From an uncultured Candidatus Melainabacteria bacterium (GTDB taxonomy: Bacteria > Cyanobacteriota > Vampirovibrionia > Gastranaerophilales > Gastranaerophilaceae): 64,000 nt of DNA. Position 1 is the stretch's first letter; each line of letters opens with the position of its first letter. The notes under the pieces are model-generated. The model was not told where the DNA came from. It searched no databases and was given only the letters and a program-made list of their open reading frames with translations. The translations under genes were made by a program, and so were the position numbers. Location of the stretch: positions 22,688-86,687 of the forward strand of contig CAKVLI010000006.1 in the NCBI GenBank assembly GCA_934757155.1. Reading direction: 5' to 3'. Positions 1 to 8,602 of this stretch are shown piece by piece.

Positions 1-80
1 CTTACGAACTTTTTGCAATGGCAAGAAGTGAGTGAAAAATAGTATTGATAATGACGGAATAGTATTCTATCAAAGATAGA

Positions 81-509
81 TTAATATGCCTTAATCAAAA
101 ACACTTTTATCCCGTTATCGAGTCGTTCTATGCGCTTTACGTATCTGTAATCCGTCGGTGAGGTTAAAATCAAGACGACAGCAGGCTTTTTGCCTGTTAA
201 TTTTGAATAATATAAAGACTGCCCAATTGATTCCGCCCATTTTTTTGCGAAATCGAACTCTATTGCATAATCCTTAGACATGCAGTCGACTCTTGTCATG
301 TCCCAGAGTATAACTTCTTTTCGACCAAAATCAGAAGTACACCACTGGTTTTGGTAATAAGCTTCAACCTGCCCCGGACGCATCGTTTGGGTGTCATACC
401 ATTTTTGCGGGACGTAATTCAAACCAAAATAGTAAATCCCCGTCGCCATGAGGATAAACGTTATGACAAAATGAATTGTTTTATTTGAGCTCTTCTTCTT
501 TCTTCCCAT
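81..509 (-). CDS. Hypothetical small membrane-anchored protein
   Basis: 142-residue protein that I do not recognise. A lysine-rich start (GRKKKSSNK) is followed by one hydrophobic segment at about residues 12-30, then a hydrophilic domain, so it probably sits in the inner membrane with its N-terminus inside and its C-terminal domain outside. The domain has two cysteines (WCTSDFG and DCMSKD) that could pair after export. It begins 5 bases after the decarboxylase stop codon, so it is probably the second gene of that transcript. No clear Shine-Dalgarno is visible, which fits translational coupling. Confidence 0.75.
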   Translation of the reverse strand: MGRKKKSSNKTIHFVITFILMATGIYYFGLNYVPQKWYDTQTMRPGQVEAYYQNQWCTSDFGRKEVILWDMTRVDCMSKDYAIEFDFAKKWAESIGQSLYYSKLTGKKPAVVLILTSPTDYRYVKRIERLDNGIKVFLIKAY

Positions 510-514
510 GCGAA

Positions 515-1948
515 TTATTTTACAACTTCTAATGTTTTATAATCATTCAAATACGGCAAATGTTCTTCCGTAATCAATTCCCCGGGGAGCAAAATCGAAA
601 TTCCCGGAGGACATTCCGCAATAACCTCAGCCGAAATTCTTCCGATAGCATCTTCTTTCGCGATAACTTCTTTTGCAGAATAATACGCATCACGCAAGCT
701 CATCACGATTTTAGGCTCTAACATTGGCATATGTTTTCTGTTTTCTAGATAACAAATGTCCATATAATTATCGCGAGCAATTTTTTCTAAGCAGTCTGCC
801 AAATACTTAAAATCAGAGCGTTTGTTACCCAAATTGCAAAGAATTAGAACACCAATATCTGATGCGGATTCCACTTCAATACTAAAATCAATTTCCAAAA
901 TAGATTCCAGACGTTTGCCTGACAAACCGTCAATTTTGATAAAAACTTTTGTTACATCCGTCAAATACCCAAAATCTGTTTTCAACTGATGAAGATTAGG
1001 AATATTATCAAGACGAGTGCGCAAATATTTCGCATTCTTAATCATTCTGTCCAAAAGAGCCTGCCCTGATTTTGATTGTAAAGTTGCTCTTGCCGCATCA
1101 AGACTTGCCAATAGCAATAGTGACGGACTTGTTGTGTGCAAAAGTTTCAATGCCTTTTCCACATCGTCAGGATTTATACAAGAATCTTTTGAAATATGGA
1201 GCATTGAACTCTGTGACATACTTCCGCCGGTTTTGTGAAGCGAATGAACTACTGCGTCCGCACCAAGTTTCAAAGCTGTTTCAGGCAAGTGTTTATTAAA
1301 ATTCCACAAACAACCATGCGCCTCATCCACTACGAGAGGAACACCGTATTTCTTGCAGATTGCACTAATTGATTTTATATCAGAAACTACACCTTCATAA
1401 GTCGGGTTTGTAATCCAAACAAGCCCTGCATCAGGATTTTCCTGTAATGCTTTTTCTATGGTTGAAGCCTCAATACTTCCCCAAATTGACCAGTCTTCAA
1501 TCCTTGAAGGACAAATCCAAACCGGTTCTGCACCTGATATCATCAGACCTGTCAGGGCTGAGCGGTGGCAATTTCTGTTTATGATAACTTTTTTACCTGC
1601 CTTAGTTAAAGCCATGCCAATCGCAAGATTTCCTGCAGTTGAACCATTCAGCAAAAAGAAAGTTTTCTTTGCGCCGAAAGCTTCTGCAGCAAGTTCTTGA
1701 GCTTCTTTTATCGGGCCAGTCGCAGGATGAAGAGTTCCGAGGTTATCAAACTCATCTGTTGTATCAAGATTTAAAACTTTTTCACCCACAAGCTTTTTAA
1801 AATCTTTAAAAATAGCTTTTCCCTTCGTGTGTCCCGGAATATGAAATTGATAAGTCGGATTTTCCACAGCATTCTTCAAAGCCTCCACAATCGGAGCTTT
1901 TACCTTCTGAGTTTCCTTTATATCACGACTTTGTTTTAAATCTTTCAT
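515..1948 (-). CDS. Orn/Lys/Arg decarboxylase family protein (PLP enzyme)
   Basis: Pyridoxal-phosphate enzyme of the fold-type I Orn/Lys/Arg decarboxylase family, 477 residues, close to the length of short Bacillus SpeA/YaaO-type members. The cofactor-binding Asp-His is in VVDEAHGCLW and the Schiff-base lysine in HSLHKTGGSMSQ. The N-terminal YQFHIPGHTKG motif is also typical of the family. It would decarboxylate a basic amino acid, probably arginine or lysine, as a first step to polyamines. Substrate cannot be assigned from sequence. The longest frame starts at a TTG at 1969, but a TATACT -10-like box (1956-1961) overlaps that stretch, so ATG 1948 is preferred. Confidence 0.9.
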   Translation of the reverse strand: MKDLKQSRDIKETQKVKAPIVEALKNAVENPTYQFHIPGHTKGKAIFKDFKKLVGEKVLNLDTTDEFDNLGTLHPATGPIKEAQELAAEAFGAKKTFFLLNGSTAGNLAIGMALTKAGKKVIINRNCHRSALTGLMISGAEPVWICPSRIEDWSIWGSIEASTIEKALQENPDAGLVWITNPTYEGVVSDIKSISAICKKYGVPLVVDEAHGCLWNFNKHLPETALKLGADAVVHSLHKTGGSMSQSSMLHISKDSCINPDDVEKALKLLHTTSPSLLLLASLDAARATLQSKSGQALLDRMIKNAKYLRTRLDNIPNLHQLKTDFGYLTDVTKVFIKIDGLSGKRLESILEIDFSIEVESASDIGVLILCNLGNKRSDFKYLADCLEKIARDNYMDICYLENRKHMPMLEPKIVMSLRDAYYSAKEVIAKEDAIGRISAEVIAECPPGISILLPGELITEEHLPYLNDYKTLEVVK

Positions 1949-2184
1949 TTCAATAAGTATAATACTCAAAAAAAAATATTTTTGCTACATTTTAAAATAT
2001 TTTTTTGTCATTTGTACTTTTCTTTTTTCTTATTTGCGAGGCAAGAAGAAAGAAAACGCCGAAAAGAAAGAAGAAGCACGCAATTGTTCACAACGTCTTC
2101 GCTTTGCTCAGCCGAAAGTCAAGTTGTGCTGCGCACAATCTCTTTGCTCGCTATTGCAGCAAGCTGCACGCGCGCAGATTTTTC

Positions 2185-2215
2185 GTCATTCTGAGGCTTT
2201 AGCCGAAGAATCGCA
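2185..2215 (+). repeat. R3 dispersed repeat, single arm
   Basis: 31-base element starting GTCATTCTGAGGCTTTAGCC and ending GAAGAATCGCA. It is identical over its whole length to 50641-50671. Here the inverted partner arm seen at the second copy is not obvious, so this looks like a partial element. Confidence 0.8.
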
Positions 2216-2233
2216 AGATAAAGCGAATGTTGA

Positions 2234-2267
2234 CACCTCACCCTAACCCTCTCCTGACAGGAGAGGG
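2234..2267 (+). repeat. R4 dispersed hairpin repeat
   Basis: Starts CACCTCACCCTAACCC and ends in a perfect 9-bp hairpin, CCCTCTCCT-gac-AGGAGAGGG (2247-2267). Related copies lie at 5074-5110 (opposite orientation) and 50598-50628 (opposite orientation, more diverged). The arms vary while staying largely paired. Confidence 0.75.
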
Positions 2268-2309
2268 AAATACGAACTCTTCAACCATTCAACTATTCAA
2301 CTTGTAGAT

Positions 2310-2342
2310 GTAGGGTGGGAAAAACACAGTGGTTCCCACCAC
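2310..2342 (+). repeat. R1 dispersed hairpin repeat
   Basis: Starts GTAGGGTGGGAA, with an 11-base loop and the complementary TTCCCACC arm. It belongs to the same family as the three copies at 39385-39524. Confidence 0.75.
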
Positions 2343-2377
2343 ATGTCATGCTGAACGTTATTTACCCTAATAAGTAG

Positions 2378-2397
2378 GGTGCGCACACTTGCGCACC
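2378..2397 (+). repeat. R2 hairpin repeat
   Basis: Perfect 8-bp hairpin, GGTGCGCA-cact-TGCGCACC, preceded by AGTAG. The second copy (37436-37455) reads GGTGTGCA-cacc-TGCACACC. One C-G pair has become T-A, so pairing is conserved while sequence changes. Confidence 0.75.
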
Positions 2398-2415
2398 AAT
2401 AACTGCCTGAAACAC

Positions 2416-2444
2416 TTTACAACACAAAAATAACGATTTATAAT
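2416..2444 (+). promoter_or_regulatory. Sigma-70-type promoter of glgA
   Basis: TTTACA (2416-2421), a 17-base spacer and a perfect TATAAT (2439-2444). The predicted start is near 2451, giving a short leader with the AAGGAGAG ribosome-binding site just before ATG 2471. Confidence 0.75.
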
Positions 2445-2470
2445 CTTAAATAAAGTTGTAAGGAGAGATT

Positions 2471-3910
2471 ATGAAGATATTATTTGCCTCTGCGGAAGTA
2501 GCTCCGTTTTCCAAAGCAGGAGGACTTTCTGACGTTGTAGGAAGTTTGCCAAAAGCTCTTGAAAAAGATGCGGAAATTGCAATTTTCACTCCGCTTCACG
2601 GTTGTATTGACCAGCAAAAATGGGGAATAAAAGAATTGGAAAACTCTGAGATGTGGATTACATTCGGCTCTTCTCCGCAAAAATTCAAACTCTTTATGAC
2701 GAAATTACCAAACACGAATATTAACGTATTTTTTGTCCAAAACGACTGGTATTTTTCTTGTTTCAAAGAAGTTTACCCGCGCTGGCTGGACACAAGATAT
2801 GAACACGAAAGATATGTTGCGTTTTCTCTTGCAACTTTGGAATACGCGAAACAACTAAACTTTAGAGCTGATATAATTCACTCAAACGATTGGCACACAG
2901 CAATGATTCCTTTGTACATCAAAGCCAATTACAAGTTTGATGAATTTTGGTCAAAGACCAAAAACGTTTTTGAAATCCACAACCTCGCATATCAAGGTGT
3001 TTGGTTTGAAGATATTTTGGACTTCGCAAACATGAGAAAAGATATCGTGTTCAACGAGTGGGGTTGTGAGCATTACGGCAAAGTCAATTGGATGAAAGGT
3101 GCGATTAACTACGCTGATCGCGTTGTTGCAGTATCCCCAAATTACGCAAGAGAAATCCTGACTTCAGAATACGGAGAAGGAATGGACTACACCCTTCGCG
3201 GGCACACAGACAAACTAGTAGGAATCGTGAACGGAATTGACTATGACACATTCAATCCGAAAACTGATAAAACCCTTGAAAAAAATTACGACGTTAAAAG
3301 TCTGAAAAACAAAGAAGAAAACAAAAAAGCTATTCTTGAATATTTTGGGCTTAAATATAATCCTGAAAGACCGCTCATTGCATTAATTTCAAGGCTCGTC
3401 GAGCAAAAAGGATTGGATTTAATCCGCGGAGCAGAAAACGAACTTAGAAATATGAACGCCGATTTCATTTTCTTGGGTTCAGGCGATAAAGATTATGAAA
3501 ATATGTTCATTTGGCTATCAAACAACACACCAAATATCAGAACATACGTGGGTTACAGAGGAGATTTAGCGAACCTCATTTATGCAGGCTCAGACTTTTT
3601 CTTGATGCCATCAAGGTTTGAACCGTGCGGACTTTCACAACTCATCGCAATGCGTTTCGGCTCGCTCCCGATAGTCAGAGCAACCGGAGGCTTAGAAGAC
3701 ACCGTAACCGGCTATCCGCTTGATAATTCAAACGGATTCAAGTTCTGGGGTTACGACTCAGGCGCGATGAAAGATGCAATCAACTGCGCACTGGAAGTTT
3801 ACAAGGACAAATACACCTTTAACGCAATGAGAGAAAGCGCAATGAAAGCAGATTTCAGCTGGAAAGAAAGCGCAAAGAAATACTTGGAAATGTATAGGTC
3901 ACTTTTATGA
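2471..3910 (+). CDS. glgA: Glycogen synthase (GT5)
   Basis: Transfers glucose from ADP-glucose to the non-reducing end of alpha-1,4-glucan. It has 479 residues, the normal bacterial GlgA length. The N-terminal ADP-glucose-binding KxGGL motif is KAGGL (residues 15-19), and the C-terminal GT5 signature is SRFEPCGLSQLIAMRFG. Both Rossmann halves of the GT-B fold are complete. AAGGAGAG precedes ATG 2471. The gene overlaps the next by 4 bases (ATGA), so it heads a three-gene unit. A much larger divergent GT5-like paralogue lies at 45801-48656. Confidence 0.95.
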   Translation: MKILFASAEVAPFSKAGGLSDVVGSLPKALEKDAEIAIFTPLHGCIDQQKWGIKELENSEMWITFGSSPQKFKLFMTKLPNTNINVFFVQNDWYFSCFKEVYPRWLDTRYEHERYVAFSLATLEYAKQLNFRADIIHSNDWHTAMIPLYIKANYKFDEFWSKTKNVFEIHNLAYQGVWFEDILDFANMRKDIVFNEWGCEHYGKVNWMKGAINYADRVVAVSPNYAREILTSEYGEGMDYTLRGHTDKLVGIVNGIDYDTFNPKTDKTLEKNYDVKSLKNKEENKKAILEYFGLKYNPERPLIALISRLVEQKGLDLIRGAENELRNMNADFIFLGSGDKDYENMFIWLSNNTPNIRTYVGYRGDLANLIYAGSDFFLMPSRFEPCGLSQLIAMRFGSLPIVRATGGLEDTVTGYPLDNSNGFKFWGYDSGAMKDAINCALEVYKDKYTFNAMRESAMKADFSWKESAKKYLEMYRSLL

Positions 3911-4260
3911 ACAAATCCTCAACAGATGAAATAATAAAGAATATAAAGGTTCACCACTCATTACTGCCCGCATTTCAGTCAGACGATCCGGTTCGTGATG
4001 CAATTCTTGCCGGAGTTAAAGTGACCGGAGTAACTTTAACATATAAAGATAAAATCGTAGCTCAATATCCGATTTTTATCACAAATGATATGCACTACGA
4101 CGAATTAAAAATGTATCTTGAATACATCGAAAACATTATGACTCCGCTAGTTGCAGAAAAAATCGCAAACAATGAAGCTTTTGAAATCCAAACATTAATG
4201 AAAAGCCAAAAGTGCGGCGGACATTCCTGCAACGGCAATTGCGGAGGTTGCAAGCATTGA
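3907..4260 (+). CDS. Hypothetical protein with Cys/His-rich C-terminal tail
   Basis: 117 residues, family not recognised. The body looks like a small alpha/beta domain with no membrane segment. The last 16 residues are KCGGHSCNGNCGGCKH, four cysteines and two histidines in a Gly/Asn-rich context, which looks like a metal-binding or thiol tail. Translation is coupled to glgA by an ATGA overlap, and its own 3' end holds the ribosome-binding site of the next gene. Similar Cys-rich tails end both halves of the split pyruvate formate-lyase in this window. Confidence 0.8.
   Translation: MNKSSTDEIIKNIKVHHSLLPAFQSDDPVRDAILAGVKVTGVTLTYKDKIVAQYPIFITNDMHYDELKMYLEYIENIMTPLVAEKIANNEAFEIQTLMKSQKCGGHSCNGNCGGCKH
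4243..4247 (+). promoter_or_regulatory. Ribosome-binding site deciding a TTG start
   Basis: GGAGG inside the 3' end of the Cys-tailed gene, 9 bases before TTG 4257. It supports TTG 4257, which overlaps the upstream TGA, over the upstream GTG at 4212, which has no such site. Confidence 0.65.
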
Positions 4261-5051
4261 ATATATTGATTATCGGAACTAATGATGCTGAACTTGCACT
4301 ATTAGAACTTTGTCTTAAATCAAAATTCCTGGATAAAATCTATACAGCATCTTCAGAACCACTCGACGGAATCCCAAATATTGAATACAACAACTATGAG
4401 GAACTCGCAAAAAAATCTCGTGCGCTAAACATAGATATAGCGCTCACTGCAAACAACAAACTCCTGAAAGACGGAATCACAGATGAATTAAAACGCTTTG
4501 GAGTTAACATTATCGGCATCAATAAAAAGTGGTCAAATTTGGATTCAAGAATTATCTCAAAGAATCTTGCTGCACACTATTCAATCAATGTGCCTGAAAT
4601 CATAAAAGCACCTATAACATTCCCTGTGGTGTTAAAAACAGATTTACCCGAAAGCACACAGATAGCAGAATCAATGTCCGATTTGATAGAAAAAAAAGAA
4701 ATACTTATCGGCAAGAAAAACTTTTTAGAAGAATATATGCAGGGCGAAGTTTTTTATCTGCTCTCACTTTGGGACGGAAAAAATATTGTTTCATTTAACC
4801 CACCTCAAAAGTTAACCGAAGTTCAACAAGACAGACTTGAACTTTACAAAACGAAATTAAACTTTATGCTCTCTGATGAGAAGGCTGATTTTACAGGATT
4901 CATAACCTCAAAACTACTTTGGACAAGGAATGATTGGTATTTGTTGGAATACATAATTTATCCGTCCGTGCAAACTTCCCTCAACACAATTGAGAAAGAT
5001 TTTTTGTATATCCTAAATCTCGCTGTATATCAGAAATTGAACGAGTTGTAG
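4257..5051 (+). CDS. Short PurD-like (GAR synthetase/ATP-grasp-like) protein
   Basis: 264 residues from TTG 4257. The N-terminus (NILIIGTNDAELALLELCLK) and the later GVNIIGINKKWSNLDSRIISKNLAA and FPVVLKT segments follow the order of phosphoribosylamine-glycine ligase (PurD). However, PurD is about 420 residues, and the glycine-rich active-site loops and C-terminal domain are not evident. Middle and C-terminal parts (FLEEYMQGEVFYLLSLWDGK) keep the ATP-grasp strand pattern. It may be a degenerate or repurposed PurD paralogue. Activity is uncertain. It is the last gene of the glgA unit. Confidence 0.7.
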   Translation: MNILIIGTNDAELALLELCLKSKFLDKIYTASSEPLDGIPNIEYNNYEELAKKSRALNIDIALTANNKLLKDGITDELKRFGVNIIGINKKWSNLDSRIISKNLAAHYSINVPEIIKAPITFPVVLKTDLPESTQIAESMSDLIEKKEILIGKKNFLEEYMQGEVFYLLSLWDGKNIVSFNPPQKLTEVQQDRLELYKTKLNFMLSDEKADFTGFITSKLLWTRNDWYLLEYIIYPSVQTSLNTIEKDFLYILNLAVYQKLNEL

Positions 5052-5073
5052 AGAATGCACTTTTTTAAAGTTA

Positions 5074-5110
5074 CTCCTTATCCTGTTAGGAGAAGGTTGG
5101 GATGAGGTGA
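5074..5110 (-). repeat. R4 dispersed hairpin repeat
   Basis: On the minus strand it reads TCACCTCATCCCAACC followed by TTCTCCTAACAGGATAAGGAG. This matches the R4 copy at 2234-2267 with several transitions. It lies just after the PurD-like gene. Confidence 0.7.
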
Positions 5111-5138
5111 CAACGAATTATAAACTTTCAAATAAATT

Positions 5139-5170
5139 AAAAAAGAGCCACCCTTGTGACTCTTTTTTAA
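5139..5170. terminator. Bidirectional rho-independent terminator
   Basis: AAAAAGAGCCAC-cctt-GTGACTCTTTTTT: an A/T-flanked stem that works in both directions. On the plus strand it closes the glgA unit, and on the minus strand it closes the tRNA-Gly transcript. Confidence 0.8.
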
Positions 5171-5172
5171 TT

Positions 5173-5245
5173 AGCGGAAGACGAGACTCGAACTCGCGAC
5201 AGTCTGCTTGGAAGGCAGATACTCTACCAACTGAGCTACTTCCGC
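5173..5245 (-). tRNA. tRNA-Gly (anticodon TCC)
   Basis: Cloverleaf on the minus strand. The acceptor stem is GCGGAAG/CTTCCGC with discriminator T, the D-arm is GCTCAGTTGGTAGAGT, the anticodon stem-loop is CTGCCTTCCAAGCAG with anticodon TCC, and the T-arm is GCGAGTTCGAGTCTCGT. CCA is not encoded. It lies 49 bases after pilO on the same strand. Confidence 0.95.
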
Positions 5246-5294
5246 ACACCGACTATATTAATATAAACATAATCGGATATCAAGCTCTTACAAC

Positions 5295-5918
5295 TTAATT
5301 AAGTTGTTGCATTTTAGTTTCAACTTCAACTGTGTTATCTGGAGCCGTGTGAGCATAAAGTCTTAAGCTTACATTGGCTATCAACACTTTCTTATCCTTT
5401 TCGTAAGGATTTACTGATATTTCATTAATTCTTATGTAGTACGGATATTGATACAAGTCTTGTATTAATTTTCCAAGATTAACATAATTAGACACCAATT
5501 CCATATTAACATCACATACGAAATAAACATCTTTGCCGAATTTAACGAATGCATCCGCTTCAGGATTATAACTGTAATCAATAGATTTTATTTTAACACC
5601 GTTCGTGTGAACCATTTCAATTACGTCATTGTACAGCGTAAAGAAGAGTGTATCATTTCCTAAATCAGATTCAACCGGATAGTATATCCTTTTTTGAGAA
5701 CCGGCAATAGATTCTTTAATCTTTTTGATTTTTGCTTGAACAATTCTCAACTTGTTGTTCAAAGCATCCAACTCTTGTTGTTTCTTTTCAATTGTTTCTT
5801 CCAAAGATTTTGTTTTGACAACCATTGGCTGAATCACACTGTATGTTCCGAAAATCAACAACGCAATTACAACAATGAAAATTAAAACACCATAATATCT
5901 TTTATATTTATCCATCAA
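5295..5918 (-). CDS. pilO: PilO-like type IV pilus inner-membrane protein
   Basis: 207 residues. A single N-terminal membrane helix (about residues 8-30, YGVLIFIVVIALLIFGTYSV), a coiled coil (about 35-70, rich in K, E and Q) and a small C-terminal ferredoxin-like domain give the PilO layout. PilO pairs with PilN in the alignment complex linking the cytoplasmic PilM ring to the outer-membrane secretin. It lies 12 bases after the PilM-PilN fusion gene, so the two are co-transcribed. PilP and PilQ are not in the window. Confidence 0.8.
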   Translation of the reverse strand: MMDKYKRYYGVLIFIVVIALLIFGTYSVIQPMVVKTKSLEETIEKKQQELDALNNKLRIVQAKIKKIKESIAGSQKRIYYPVESDLGNDTLFFTLYNDVIEMVHTNGVKIKSIDYSYNPEADAFVKFGKDVYFVCDVNMELVSNYVNLGKLIQDLYQYPYYIRINEISVNPYEKDKKVLIANVSLRLYAHTAPDNTVEVETKMQQLN

Positions 5919-5930
5919 TTCATCCTTTTA

Positions 5931-7628
5931 TTAATCTATTGGTTCCAAATCCGGTAAGTTTGCCTTACTACTGCTTTTTGACTTACTCTTTGCCTTGTTT
6001 TGAGCAGCTTTGCCTTTTTTTGCCTTTGCTTTAGTAGATTTTGTTTCTTTTACTACCTCTGGAGCATCAGAAATGCGGAATTGATAAAAGTCTGCACTCA
6101 TAGAAGTCAAGATTGAATCCGTATCAAATCTTTCTTCCGCAGCTAAAGTGCTTAACTGAGACTGCGATGCCAATCCCAATTTTTGAAGCTTGATTGCAGA
6201 ACCCGGAACGTAATCCTTAATATTTCTAAAGAAACTATATACGCTTTCCAAATTATCAGCCTGACCTTCGATTGTGGTATTGTCACCCAAAGTCAAAGAT
6301 GTTAGCCACAATTTCTTAGGAATTTCTGTTCCAACGATTGTATAATATGAATAAATAGCTTTATTGTGAACTAAACCAATACGAATTTCGTCCCCTTCAT
6401 CAAACAAATCAGACGAAATATTTTCATTTTCCTTCAAGAATTTATTAATTTGGTCAATATTTCTTTCAAGCTGTGCCAATGAGTCTTCTTGCTGCATAAT
6501 TCTTGCATTCAATGGAATGTATGCTGCCAAAGCAAGCGCTCCAATTATAATAGTTGCCAAGATTGAAAGTCCAATCATATTTCCAACAGACAATACATAT
6601 GACAAAGAACCAAACCTAAATACAGGAGGTTGTGTTAGAGTGTAAACGTCCCCTAAACCTGCATTAAATAAATTGAAGTAAGCACTTGAATATGGTGCAA
6701 AATCTCTGTTAATAGCTGCACCAATAACGTCAAGCGAGATTGCTTTAGCAACTTTCTCATCAATTGCGCCAGAAGAATACAAATACTCTTCTTTTGCGTA
6801 ACTATTAGCTTCATGGTGAATTATTTGACCATTGAATGCTAATTTGCTAGACAACGATTCAGCACTGATTACATCTGTTTTAGAAACGATATACAAGTAT
6901 TGAGAAGGTTGTTTTTTAAGCAACAAGTTCGCAGCATTTGCGACAGTTGCGTAGTTTTCGGCATCTCCCAATACTTCTCCAATACTGATTTTCTCTTCAA
7001 AATAATCTATGTAGTTTTTACCTTGCATAGGAATTATTCTGCATACAGTATTTTCAATTACCATTAATACCCAAGAAGTATCTGCATCAACATTAACTCG
7101 GTCACCATATCTCAACGCATTAAAGGTTGAATTCACAGAAGAATCCATATTAACAAGATTGTAACCCAAATCCTTTACCTGCATTGCAATCTCAATCAAT
7201 GGAACCTTTTGCATTGCAGTATATGCAATTTTGTTAAACTGCATTGTTGAATTAGGGAGCTTAACAGCACTGATACATGGCTCTGTTTCTTTGAACATAC
7301 TGTTATCCGCTAATTCTTCTTCAATGACGTTAGTAATCTGTTGTTCATCAAGTGTTGCCGGATAATCGTTTATTCTAAAATACACGGTTGGCAAAGAAAT
7401 TGATATATCAGCTCCCTTAGGAATATTTAATTCTACCAACAAGTCTTGAAGCGTTTCTTTAAATACATCCAAGTCCGAAATTTCTTTACGATTGTTATCG
7501 TACCCCAACTGTTTGCATCCATACTTTTGAATAGTTCTTGACGCAAAATCAATCTGAGCAACTTCTAAGCCCATATCAGGAGTAACGGAAACTCCGACTG
7601 CAACGTTTTTCTTAAAATTAAATGCCAT
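5931..7628 (-). CDS. PilM-PilN fusion protein (type IV pilus alignment complex)
   Basis: 565 residues. Residues 1 to about 345 resemble PilM, the actin-fold ATPase-like protein (VAVGVSVTPDMGLEVAQID start, paired KNYIDYFEEKISIGEVLGDA region). A membrane helix follows at about 365-385 (GLSILATIIIGALALAAYIP), then a coiled coil and a periplasmic PilN-like domain ending near 525. PilM and PilN are normally separate proteins joined by PilN's short cytoplasmic tail, and here they are one chain. The last 45 residues are a Lys/Ala/Ser-rich tail (KAKAKKGKAAQNKAKSKSKS). Downstream pilO supports the assignment. Confidence 0.8.
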   Translation of the reverse strand: MAFNFKKNVAVGVSVTPDMGLEVAQIDFASRTIQKYGCKQLGYDNNRKEISDLDVFKETLQDLLVELNIPKGADISISLPTVYFRINDYPATLDEQQITNVIEEELADNSMFKETEPCISAVKLPNSTMQFNKIAYTAMQKVPLIEIAMQVKDLGYNLVNMDSSVNSTFNALRYGDRVNVDADTSWVLMVIENTVCRIIPMQGKNYIDYFEEKISIGEVLGDAENYATVANAANLLLKKQPSQYLYIVSKTDVISAESLSSKLAFNGQIIHHEANSYAKEEYLYSSGAIDEKVAKAISLDVIGAAINRDFAPYSSAYFNLFNAGLGDVYTLTQPPVFRFGSLSYVLSVGNMIGLSILATIIIGALALAAYIPLNARIMQQEDSLAQLERNIDQINKFLKENENISSDLFDEGDEIRIGLVHNKAIYSYYTIVGTEIPKKLWLTSLTLGDNTTIEGQADNLESVYSFFRNIKDYVPGSAIKLQKLGLASQSQLSTLAAEERFDTDSILTSMSADFYQFRISDAPEVVKETKSTKAKAKKGKAAQNKAKSKSKSSSKANLPDLEPID

Positions 7629-7693
7629 GCCTGTTTCTTCCTATTTTTTTTTATTGTACAATAAAACTCAAAATTTGTATACAGGTTAAATAG

Positions 7694-8602
7694 ATGAATA
7701 GCATAAAAGAGAGAATTCAAAAACTAAAAAAAGAAAAAAACGCAGTAATACTGGCTCACAGCTATCAAAACTTAGAAATTGATGAAGTTGCTGACTTTGT
7801 GGGTGATTCTTTATATTTGTGTCAAAGAGCAAAAGAAACAAACGCAGGTATAATCGTATTCGCAGGGGTTTACTTTATGGCACAAACAGCCAAAATCATA
7901 TCTCCGGACAAAAAAGTTTTGTTACCAAATATGAAGGCCGGATGTCTAATGGCTGATATGATTGATTTGCCTAAGATTACTGATTTTAAAACAAAACACC
8001 CCAATCTTCCAGTGGTATGTTACATAAATTCAACAGCAGAAGTCAAATCCGAATGCGATATTTGCTGCACAAGTTCAAATGTATTAAAAATATTAAGAAG
8101 TCTTGACAAAAAAGAAATTCTCTTTGTACCGGATGCGAATCTTGGCAAATGGGCAGAATCGCAATTGGACGGAATCAAAATAACCACATTTGACGGAAAT
8201 TGTCCTGTACACAACAATGTTCCAGTTGGCTCCGTTATGAACGCTCGCAAAAAATATCCAAATGCAAAAATTTTAATACACCCTGAGTGCAAACCGGAAG
8301 TAAGCGTTTTGGGGGATTACGTAGGCAGTACAAGCGGAATAATAAATTACGTAAAAGAAAGTCCTGACAATCAGTTTGTAATTGTAACAGAAAAAGGAGT
8401 TGCGGACAGACTCAAACGTGATTATCCGAACAAGGAATTTATCCTGATTTCAGATAATATGATTTGTGAAAGTATGAAACTCACGACTTTAGAAGAAATA
8501 CTTTATTCACTGGAGAATGAAGTCAATGAAATCACTCTGGATGAAGAAGTTCGAACTCGCAGTCTTGGCTGTATTGAAAGAATGTTGAAGGTGTCAAAAT
8601 GA
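7694..8602 (+). CDS. nadA: Quinolinate synthase A
   Basis: Condenses iminoaspartate with dihydroxyacetone phosphate to quinolinate in de novo NAD synthesis, using a [4Fe-4S] cluster. 302 residues, the length of the compact NadA class. Family motifs include AHSYQNLEIDEVADFVGDS, NSTAEVKSECDICCTSSN, GNCPVHNNV and HPECKPEV. The cluster cysteines are expected in the MKAGCLMADM, CDICC and RSLGCIERM contexts. A promoter-like TTGTAC-18-TATACA lies 10 bases upstream, with only a weak AGG as ribosome-binding site. It overlaps the next gene by 4 bases. nadB and nadC are not nearby. Confidence 0.93.
   Translation: MNSIKERIQKLKKEKNAVILAHSYQNLEIDEVADFVGDSLYLCQRAKETNAGIIVFAGVYFMAQTAKIISPDKKVLLPNMKAGCLMADMIDLPKITDFKTKHPNLPVVCYINSTAEVKSECDICCTSSNVLKILRSLDKKEILFVPDANLGKWAESQLDGIKITTFDGNCPVHNNVPVGSVMNARKKYPNAKILIHPECKPEVSVLGDYVGSTSGIINYVKESPDNQFVIVTEKGVADRLKRDYPNKEFILISDNMICESMKLTTLEEILYSLENEVNEITLDEEVRTRSLGCIERMLKVSK

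Larger units (their letters stand above)
1949..2470. other. Repeat-rich intergenic spacer, no gene
   Basis: About 520 bases between divergent genes. It holds one copy each of four small repeat families found elsewhere in the window: a GTCATTCTGAG...GAATCGCA element, a CACCTCACCCTAACCC hairpin element, a GTAGGGTGGG hairpin and a GTAGGGTGCGCA hairpin. The stretch around 2040-2180 also has short palindromes such as TTGTGCTGCGCACAA. Open frames here have low-complexity products and no ribosome-binding sites. Confidence 0.75.

Noticed and set aside
2034..2246. Open frames of 65-70 codons in the spacer before glgA
   Set aside because: They coincide with the dispersed repeats, overlap each other in three frames and have no ribosome-binding sites.
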